The notes under the pieces were generated by a model, which saw only the letters and a program-made list of their open reading frames with translations, did no database searches and had not been told where the DNA came from. From positions 34,988,194 through 35,052,193 of the forward strand of contig OZ026846.1 of the NCBI GenBank assembly GCA_964023205.1: a stretch of 64,000 bases of DNA. The letters run 5' to 3'. Made by a program: the position numbers and the translations under genes. The first letter of the stretch is position 1. Each line of letters starts with the position of its first letter. This DNA comes from Lutraria lutraria. Taxonomy: Eukaryota > Mollusca > Bivalvia > Venerida > Mactridae. Shown here in pieces: positions 32,838 through 43,100 of this stretch.

Positions 32838-33289
32838 ACCCCACAATATAAGATTGGACGGCTCATCAGAAGCGTGAGGAATCGATGTCATACTGTTTTT
32901 GACGCACGAGAACATCAGTATCGATACCAAACACAAAAGTTAGCACTTTTGCACATTTTCCTCAAAGTTTGTATTCCCCACACATACCCATAAAATGTCT
33001 AATTTTGACCCTATCCTCATTTCTACTTGGAAAATAACGAAAAATCATATTTTATGTATGTAATCCAAAATTGACAATAACGCCATACAGAATAAAGTGA
33101 TCCTTATCAAATTTGGAGTAGTATACAATTAACCAGTCACTTACTGCTAAGTAACTAACTGTTTTTAACAAGTATTTTTGAATAGGATATGTAAAAAAAC
33201 ACCTATGTAATAAACTAAGTCAGTCACTTACCCTATCATAAATACATTAGTGACTGGTTGTGTCTATAATACCATAAGTGACTGGCTAA

Positions 33290-33640
33290 GTAACCAGCTA
33301 AATGTATATAACCATGTAAGTATGTTAATTAGTGTATATAACTTGGTAAGTGACCGGCTAATTGTATGTTAATTAGTGTATATAACGTGTGTAGCGACTG
33401 GCTAATTGTATGTTAATTAGTGTATACAAATTGTGTAGTGACTGGCTTATTGTATGTTAATTAGTGTATACAACTTGTGTAGTGACTGGCTAATTGTATG
33501 TTAATTAGTGTATATAACTTGGTAAGTGACTGGTAAACTGTATGTTAATTGGTGAATATAACTTGGTAAGTGATTAGCTAGTTGTATGTTACTTAGTGTA
33601 TATGACTTGGTATGTGACTGACTGGCTTATTTGTTGCTTG
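33290..33640 (+). repeat. Minisatellite, 44-bp units
   Basis: The word TGTATGTTAATTAGTGTATA recurs with a 44-base step (33451, 33495) and also occurs in shortened units around. Units contain GTGACTGGCTAAT. It borders the large satellite and shares its TAAGT/GACTGGCT wording. Confidence 0.8.
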
Positions 33641-34163
33641 ATGTAATGTGTGGTGCAATTTTATTAAACTGTCACCGTCAATGAATGTGATTATTTTTAA
33701 CTTCAAACATGTACCACAGTTATTTTTTTTACCATTTTATAATGTTTTGTAGTCATTGTTAAATACATAATTGTACGTTTGTTCTCTGGTATAACAAAAA
33801 TCATGGTACAGATTACCAAAGTAATTGTGCAGCTTTGACAGTTTAATAAAATCTCACATTATTAACTTTTAACTATTGACTAATGTTCAAAATCAACTGA
33901 CCACACTCCGATGAAATGCAACTATGGTCCTGCTTTTATGAGGATCCATTAGCTGACACAAAATCTGGTTCAAGAACATGTGTGTGTACTTGACAAATAA
34001 GTAAGCCCTTATTAATTATAATTGAAAAATATGCGAAGTAACAATTATAGAATCTAAGCTAAGACATGTCTATGAAACTATACTTGAGACTTGTGTACAT
34101 ACCCTCAGGTAGGCATCAGATCAATACAGGAGCATCATGGGAAAACAATACCACCACAGCTTT

Positions 34164-37100
34164 CTACAGATCATACATCGAGTTAATGAGTGCTTTCTTA
34201 GTCCTCTGCACCATGCTATAAAAAGAACTATTTTGGTGTTAATTAAATTATCATTAACTAGACAAAATATGAAAATATATAAGTTGGAATCTATTCAACT
34301 AAATACAGTCAGTTAAACCTGTGTAAGAGGTCACCCCTGAATAAAGGCCATTCTCTGAATATAGGCTATTCTTTAAAGAACTGCCATTGAATATATGGAA
34401 CAAATGACCTCCAAATAAAGGTCACCTGTCAATAAAGGCCACATTTTCTCTTTCCTAAGGGTTGACACTGGTTTGGCTGAATGTAAGTGCCTGACTTATT
34501 ATGTAACTGACTAACTTTGTATGTATGTGACTGGCAAAGTATATAAGTGCCTGATTAAGTATGTAAGTATTTGCCTCAGTATTAAGTTCCTGACTTAGTA
34601 TATTACTGATTAACTAAATATGTAAGTTTGACTAAATATGTAAGTTTATTACTAAGTATGTAAGTATCTGAATAAGTATGCAGTGTCTGACGTAGTATGT
34701 AACTAAGTAATGTAAATGTCTAGCTAAGAATGCAAGTGTTTGCCTTAGTATGTAAGTGTTTGTCTTAGTATGTAAGTGTTTGTCTTAGTATGTAAGTGCA
34801 TAAGTATATATCTAATTAACTAAGTATGTATGACCTATGACAAAATATGTAAGTATTGTACATGTATTAAGTATGTCTGACTAAGTATGTAACTGACTTA
34901 GTATATAAATGCCTGACTTAGTATCTAAGTATCTGAATAAGTATGTAAGTGCCTGGCTTAATTAGTATTTGAGTATCTGAATAATTATGTAAGGTCTGTC
35001 TTAGTATAAGTATGTAAAGCCTGGCTTAGTATAAGTATATAAGGTCTGGCTTAGTATAAGTATGTAAGGCCTGTCTTAGTATAAGTATATAAGGTCTGGC
35101 TTTGTATAAGTATGTAAGGCCTGGCTTATTATAAGTATGTAAGGTCTGGCTTATAATAAGTATGTAAGGCCTGTCTTAGTATAAGTATGTAAGGCCTGTC
35201 TTAGTATAAGTATGTAAGGCCTGGCTTAGTATAAGTATGTAAGGCCTGGCTTAGTATAAGTATGTAAGGCCTGTCTTAGTATAAGTATATAAGGTCTGGC
35301 TTAGTATAAGTATGTAAGGCCTGGCTTAGTATAAGTATGTAAGGCCTGGCTTAGTATAAGTATATAAGGTCTGGCTTAGTATAAGTATGTAAGGCCTGGC
35401 TTATTATAAGTACAGTATGTAAGGCCTGTCTTAGTATAAGTATGTAAGGCCTGTCTTAGTATAAGTATGTAAGGTCTGGCTTATAATAAGTATGTAAGGC
35501 CTGTCTTAGTATAAGTATGTAAGGCCTGTCTTAGTATAAGTATGTAAGGTCTGGCTTATAATAAGTATATAAGGCCTGGCTGAGTATAAGTATGTAAGGT
35601 CTGGCTTATAATAAGTATGTAAGGCCTGTCTTAGTATAAGTATGTAAGGCCTGTCTTAGTATAAGTATGTAAGGCCTGGCTTAGTATAAGTATGTAAGGC
35701 CTGGCTTAGTATAAGTATGTAAGGCCTGTCTTAGTATAAGTATATAAGGTCTGGCTTAGTATAAGTATGTAAGGCCTGGCTTAGTATAAGTATGTAAGGC
35801 CTGGCTTAGTATAAGTATATAAGGTCTGGCTTAGTATAAGTATGTAAGGCCTGGCTTATTATAAGTACAGTATGTAAGGCCTGTCTTAGTATAAGTATGT
35901 AAGGCCTGTCTTAGTATAAGTATGTAAGGTCTGGCTTATAATAAGTATGTAAGGCCTGTCTTAGTATAAGTATGTAAGGCCTGTCTTAGTATAAGTATGT
36001 AAGGTCTGGCTTATAATAAGTATATAAGGCCTGGCTGAGTATAAGTATGTAAGCTCTGGCTTAGTATAAGTATGTAAGCTCTGGCTTAGTATAAATATGT
36101 AAGGCCTGTCTTAGTATAAGTACGTAAGGCCTGTCTTAGTATAAGTATGTAAGCTCTGGCTTAGTATAAGTATGTAAGCTCTGGCTTAGTATAAGTATAT
36201 AAGGCCTGGCTGAGTATAAGTATGTAAGCTCTGGCTTAGTATAAGTATGTAAGGCCTGTCTTAGTATAAGTTTGTAAGGCCTGGCTTAGTATAAGTATAT
36301 AAGGTCTGGCTTAGTATAAGTATGTAAGGCCTGGCTTATTATAAGTACAGTATGTAAGGCCTGTCTTAGTATAAGTATGTAAGGCCTGTCTTAGTATAAG
36401 TATGTAAGGTCTGGCTTATAATAAGTATGTAAGGCCTGGCTTAGTATAAGTATGTAAGGTCTGGCTTATAATAAGTATGTAAGGCCTGTCTTAGTATAAG
36501 TATGTAAGGCCTGTCTTAGTATAAGTATGTAAGGCCTGTCTTAGTATAAGTATGTAAGGTCTGGCTTATAATAAGTATGTAAGGCCTGTCTTAGTATAAG
36601 TATGTAAGGCCTGTCTTAGTATAAGTATGTAAGGTCTGGCTTATAATAAGTATATAAGGCCTGGCTGAGTATAAGTATGTAAGGTCTGGCTTATAATAAG
36701 TATGTAAGGCCTGTCTTAGTATAAGTATGTAAGGCCTGTCTTAGTATAAGTATGTAAGGCCTGGCTTAGTATAAGTATGTAAGGCCTGGCTTAGTATAAG
36801 TATGTAAGGCCTGTCTTAGTATAAGTATATAAGGTCTGGCTTAGTATAAGTATGTAAGGCCTGGCTTAGTATAAGTATGTAAGGCCTGGCTTAGTATAAG
36901 TATATAAGGTCTGGCTTAGTATAAGTATGTAAGGCCTGGCTTATTATAAGTACAGTATGTAAGGCCTGTCTTAGTATAAGTATGTAAGGCCTGTCTTAGT
37001 ATAAGTATGTAAGGTCTGGCTTATAATAAGTATGTAAGGCCTGTCTTAGTATAAGTATGTAAGGCCTGTCTTAGTATAAGTATGTAAGGTCTGGCTTATA

Positions 37101-40100
37101 ATAAGTATATAAGGCCTGGCTGAGTATAAGTATGTAAGCTCTGGCTTAGTATAAGTATGTAAGCTCTGGCTTAGTATAAATATGTAAGGCCTGTCTTAGT
37201 ATAAGTACGTAAGGCCTGTCTTAGTATAAGTATGTAAGCTCTGGCTTAGTATAAGTATGTAAGCTCTGGCTTAGTATAAGTATATAAGGCCTGGCTGAGT
37301 ATAAGTATGTAAGCTCTGGCTTAGTATAAGTATGTAAGGCCTGTCTTAGTATAAGTTTGTAAGGCCTGGCTTAGTATAAGTATATAAGGTCTGGCTTAGT
37401 ATAAGTATGTAAGGCCTGGCTTATTATAAGTACAGTATGTAAGGCCTGTCTTAGTATAAGTATGTAAGGCCTGTCTTAGTATAAGTATGTAAGGTCTGGC
37501 TTATAATAAGTATGTAAGGCCTGGCTTAGTATAAGTATGTAAGGCCTGTCTTAGTATAAGTATGTAAGGCCTGTCTTAGTATAAGTATGTAAGCTCTGGC
37601 TTAGTATAAGTATATAAGGCCTGGCTGAGTATAAGTATGTAAGCTCTGGCTTAGTATAAGTATGTAAGGCCTGTCTTAGTATAAGTATGTAAGGCCTGTC
37701 TTAGTATAAGTATGTAAGCTCTGGCTTAGTATAAGTATGTAAGCTCTGGCTTAGTATAAGTATATAAGGCCTGGCTGAGTATAAGTATGTAAGCTCTGGC
37801 TTAGTATAAGTATGTAAGGCCTGTCTTAGTATAAGTATGTAAGGCCTGTCTTAGTATAAGTATGTAAGGCCTGGCTTAGTATAAGTATGTAAGGCCTGGC
37901 TTAGTATTTGAATAAGTATGTAAGTGTCTGACGTAGTATTTAAGTATCTAAATGAGTATATAAGTGTCTGATGTAGTATTTAAGTATCTAAATAAGTATG
38001 TAAGTGTCTGATGTAGTATTTAAATATCTAAATGAGTATATAAGTGTCTGATGTAGTATTTAAGTATCTAAATAAGTATATAAGTGTCTGAAGTAGTATT
38101 TAAGTATCTGAATAAGTATATAAGTGTCTGATGTAGTATTTAAGTATCTAAATAAGTATATAAGTGTCTGATGTAGTATTTAAGTATCTAAATAAGTATA
38201 TAAGTGTCTGACGTAGTATTTAAGTATCTGAATAAGTATATAAGTGTCTGACGTAGTATTTAAGTATCTGAATAAGTATATAAGTGTCTGATGTAGTATT
38301 TAAGTATCTAAATAAGTATATAAGTGTCTGACGTAGTATTTAAGTATCTGAATACGTATATAAGTGTCTGATGTAGTATTTAAGTATCTAAATAAGTATA
38401 TAAGTGTCTGATGTAGTATTTAAGTATCTAAATAAGTATATAAGTGTCTGACATAGTATTTAAGTATCTGAATAAGTATATAAGTGTCTGATGTAGTATT
38501 TAAGTATCTGAGTAAGTATATAAGTGTCTGATGTAGTATTTCAGTACATGTTCATTACAGAAGATTGTTTACGTTTTTATGTAGTAGATATGAATTGTGA
38601 AATTAAATGTAAGGTATGATGGTGAGATGACCCCGACCCCCGTCATACTTATTATGGGGTGATATAAACGGGGTTGCCCATTTGGAGTATATAGTATTAG
38701 TATAGTATATTAGTATATATTAAGTGCCTGGCTTAGTATTTAGGAATCTGAATAAGTAGGTAAACAACTGGGGCAGGGTTACATTTTTCTGCAACATAGT
38801 ACATTTGTAGTTCCAAACATCATTTAAAATCAAAGTACTGAAAGTACTGTCAGAACTTTTTTTTCCATACAAAGCAAAACAAAAAAGAGATATGTGTACC
38901 CACATCATTCGTGCCCATGCAAATATTTTTAACATTTCATACACTTACGGACCGATGTATCTGAATAAGTATGTAAGTGCCTGGCTTAATATTTAGTATC
39001 TAAATAAGTATGTAAGTGCCTGGCTTAATATATAAGTATCTGAATAAGTATGTTAGTGCCTGGTTTAATATTTAAGAATCCGAATAAGTATGTAAGTGCC
39101 TGGCTTAATATTTAAGTATCTGAATAAGTATGTAAGTGCCTGAATTAATATTTAAGTATCTGAATAAGTATGCAAGTGCCTGGCTTAATATTTAAGTATC
39201 TGAATAAGTATGTAAGTGCCTGAATTAATATTTAAGTATCTGAATAAGTATGCAAGTGCCTGGCTTAATATTTAAGTATCTGAATAAGTATGTAAGTGCC
39301 TGGCTTAATATTTAAGTATCTGAATAAATGTATAAGTGTCTGAATTAATATTTAAGTATCTGAATAAGTATGTAAGTGTCTGAATTAATAATGTAAATAT
39401 CTGAATAAATGTATAAGTGTCTGAATTAATATTTAAGTATCTGAATAAGTATGTTAGTGCCTGGTTTAATATTTAAGTATCCGAATAAGTATGTAAGTGC
39501 CTGAATTAATATTTAAGTATCTGAATAAGTATGTAAGTGTCTGAATTAATATTTAAGTATCTGAATAAGTATGTAAGTGCCTGAATTAATATTTAAGTAT
39601 CTGAATAAGTATGTAAGTGCCTGAATTAATATTTAAGTATCTGAATAAGTATGTAAGTGCCTGGCTTAATATTTAAGTATCTGAATAAATATGTAAGTGT
39701 CTGAATTAATAATGTAAATATCTGAATAAGTATGTAAGTGCCTGGCTTAATATTTAAGTATCTGAATAAATATGTAAGTGTCTGAATTAATAATGTAAAT
39801 ATCTGAATAAGTATGTAAGTGACTGGCTTAATATTTAAGTATCTGAATAAATATATAGGTTCCTGATTAATAATGTAAATATCTGAATCAGTATATGAGT
39901 GCCTGACATAGGATGTAACAGACTAAATTAGCATATATAAGGACCTGACTAAATAAATAAGTATCTGTCCAAGCATAACAGTGCCTAACTTAATATGTAA
40001 CTGACTTAGTTTGGAACAGACAAAACTTAGTATGTTAGTGCTGAACTTATTATGTAACATTAACTTTGTATGCAAGTGCCTGACTATTTATGCTTACAGA

Positions 40101-43100
40101 CTGACTAAGTACATTTCTTACCAAATATGTAACAGACTAAATAAGTATTATTGCATCTGGCATTATATCAAAGTGATGAATTGAATTTGTAACAGACCAA
40201 ATAAGTAAGTGCGTGCCTAACTGGGGATGTAATTGCCTAGCTAAAATATGAAAGTACCTTACTAAGTATGAAAACGACTAAATATTTAAGTGCCTTACTT
40301 TGTAGCGGTGTGGTATATTGTATTATAAATTGGCTGGGATATACACCAGCCCGATTTGCTCAATTGGTAGAGCATCTGACTTGCAAGCAGGAGGTCAGGG
40401 GTTCAAGCCCACCAATCGGGTATATTATTTTCCTCCTATTACATTTGGTGCCGTGAGTGTGTGACTAGCCTTGGAATCCTAGAGCTGGGTTAGTTTAAAG
40501 AGGCTGTGGTTGTCGCGATTAGTTTACTTTGAATAAAAAGGAAGGAGGAATGTAGCGGTGTGGTATATTGTATTATAAATTGGCTGGGATAGACACCAGC
40601 CCAATTAGCTCAATTGGTAGAGCATCTGACTTGCAAGCAGAAGGTTGTGGGTTCGAGCCCCGCATCGGGTATATTCTTTTCCTCCTATTACACTTTTTAT
40701 GTAACATATTAAAGTCCCATAAGCTTATAAATGTATTGGTTCTAATAGTTTCTGTTTGTCCTATAACAGAGCTATCCAGTGTGTTTTTCTCCCGTGCATA
40801 CTTTATACTAAGAAAAACTGTTTCCGAAACCACCATATTATTTTTTTCAATATCATTTATAGAACACCTGTGTTTTCCCGCAGTCATTCTATGCACACGT
40901 AGTAAAGTGACGTCACGCGCCCTACACATTTCAAGTTTACAAAAGCAAAAACCCAGTGAAATGAGTGTTTTCAGACGAAAAAGGGCTTGTTTCATCGGTA
41001 ATAATTATCTTGGGATGATATCAGCAATTAAATGTTTTTGCATATATTTTTCTACACCAAAAAGCTAATGGGGCTTTAAAAGATATGAAATGATGTAACT
41101 AAGTATACAATAATTGCCTTACTAAGTATGTTATTTTCTAACAGACTATGTAACAGACTTACTGAGTTTGAAACGAATTAAAGAAGAAAGTAAGTACCTG
41201 GCTAAGGATGTAAGTTCCTGACATGGTATGCAAGTCTCCAAGTATATAAGTGCTTCATTAAGTATGTAACGGACAAACAAAGTATGTAACATCCTAGATA
41301 AGTATTTAAGTAATTTACCAGCCCAATCTATCGACTAAGAACAAGAATGTCATGTACTACACAATCATTAAATAAAATTTACCTTGAAGCCTTGCATAGT
41401 CTTATATTGCTGACTGTCGCTCTTGCTCTTATTGGCATCAAACTGTGTTAGTAGTTTATTGTCAAGAACAATTCGCCCAAATCTCCCAATCATAGCCTTA
41501 TGCTTGAAGTGTACTGTGCTTACACCTTTAGTTGAAGACTGTTTCTTATTTCCATGTGACCTGTTACCACAAAATGATAAACTGTTATTGATTATGGTTA
41601 GGTCTAAGGCTTGAACTCAAGATCCCGAAGGACATAGGCCTGATGCACTCGGAGTCGAGCACAGCAGCATGGCGACATTACGTAATAAATAACGAAAGTA
41701 ATTTCCACGAGTAATTATAAAGCCACCCCTATTATCTCTAGGTTGTTTCCCTATTAACACTTCAGATGTCAACTTTTGATTCGATCTTCACCAAACCTGG
41801 TTAGAATGTTTGTCTTAATAATGGTATGTGGGATAGGTTCGGATATGCGTCATGTATGGGTCAGACACTAGGGTACCTGGTCAAATCACAGGAAACCTTG
41901 ATATCAACAGACCTCATGACACAGTTTTTTACGATGTTTTAATGAACAAACAATAATTGTCATGTGAGCGATATAGAGCCATCTTGACCATCTTGTTTAT
42001 CTGAAGGCGGAGCTTGAATTCAAGAAAATATTGAATATTTACAAGAAATCCCTGTTTAGGTAAACTGTCATACAAACAGGTTAATTCTCTGGAGTGATCC
42101 TATTCGTAAATAACTTACACATATAATAATTATTAATATGTAGTATGCACTGACCGACTTAGTAGCATTAAAATAAGAATTACCTCTCTCAAATCTCTCA
42201 TATAATGGCGACCTGAAGGTTCTGTCATCGTGAACGAGTCAGGCCATGCAGGTAACAGCTTGTGGTCATGAATATGTGGTCACAACACAGACCTGTGAAT
42301 AAATTTAATCACTAAATAGTAGTAGCATTTCTTACTGTACATGTATGCAGTACAACCTCTCCAGAGCGGCCCTTTCTTGAGCAACAACTTCTCGTCAATG
42401 ACACTATGTTATTTTCCTACTGTACGATTTAACTATCAATTTAACATCTCTAGAGCAACAACCTCTCAACAACAACCTAATTTTGCTACTCCAAAAGGGT
42501 ATTGCCTTGGACAAGTTGTACTGTATATGCGTATGTCATGTTTGTTGTAACACAGTGTTGTAATTAATAACTTAGTCACCCATTATCATTCACCGTGAAT
42601 CATTGTCACACAAAATTCTTACTAGTAAGTGTTTGTATTATTATAGAACATTCTAATTGTTTCCATTCTTCAGTCAGAATCAAATAATTGACACAATTTT
42701 GAGAGAGAAGAAGTTGAAAAATGACCTACAAAACACAACAAAAAGACAAATACGTTTGTAAAGAACAATATGTTTAAGATACTTTACCAAAGTTTGGCTC
42801 ACAACGTTTTTACAGCAAAGTTGGGACAAACAAAAAATTGATGTCACTCAACACGCGGTTACGGAGGAAAATAATAAGTTACATACCTAAACATATAACC
42901 AAAAAAATGTACTTAGCTACACTGTAGGCTTTATAACGCAGTGTTTTGATTATTACAGATATAAAATGATACAATGATTTAATTGCAGCATAAACTTATT
43001 TGAAAGAACAAAATTAAGTTATGATTTTACGAAATATACACCACCAAAAGAACTAGAATGCAACATGAACATACGTTAAAATACCTATATATAAATAATG

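Larger units (their letters stand above)
31630..33118. mobile_element. Element B: Tc1-type transposon rearranged into an inverted duplication
   Basis: The ends CTCAAAATTTGATAAGGATC and its near complement (GATCCTTATCAAATTTGGAG) are TA-flanked (31628-29 and 33119-20). The left two-thirds carries the transposase on the minus strand. The right third (about 32500-33118) is an inverted copy of its C-terminal half plus end. A normal Tc1 has one gene between short ends, so this copy has lost its N-terminal half and gained a mirror of its tail. Confidence 0.85.
40302..40691 (+). mobile_element. TRIM-like miniature LTR retrotransposon with tRNA-like LTRs
   Basis: Two direct repeats, 40302-40442 and 40552-40691 (about 141 and 140 bp, roughly 92% alike), enclose 109 bp without coding capacity. 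Directly inside the left repeat is TTTGGTGCCGTGAG, which has the TGG start of a tRNA primer-binding site. Directly before the right repeat is a polypurine tract, AAAAAGGAAGGAGGAA. The 5-base direct repeat ACTTT flanks the element (40297-40301 and 40692-40696). These are hallmarks of LTR retrotransposons, and the 390-bp size fits TRIMs. Exact LTR ends are ambiguous by one base (TG...CA or GT...AC). Each LTR carries a tRNA-like segment. It is inserted into the decayed satellite edge. Confidence 0.82.

Noticed and set aside
34976..37905. CRISPR-like array
   Set aside because: Units are contiguous and similar throughout; there are no unique spacers and the genome is eukaryotic. It is a satellite.
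40349..40670. Two functional tRNA genes
   Set aside because: Both folds have mismatches in key stems, the anticodon disagrees with the body, and both lie at the same place within ~140-bp direct repeats flanked by LTR-type signals. They are parts of the TRIM.
40568..41068. A 166-codon open frame on the plus strand and a 140-codon one on the minus strand
   Set aside because: Both run through the TRIM LTR and the adjacent MITE. They have no protein motifs and depend on noncoding repeat sequence.
42184..42295. Extending the minus-strand exon to the stronger upstream acceptor (TTTATTCACAG)
   Set aside because: From that acceptor all three frames hit stops; only the part from 42258 stays open.
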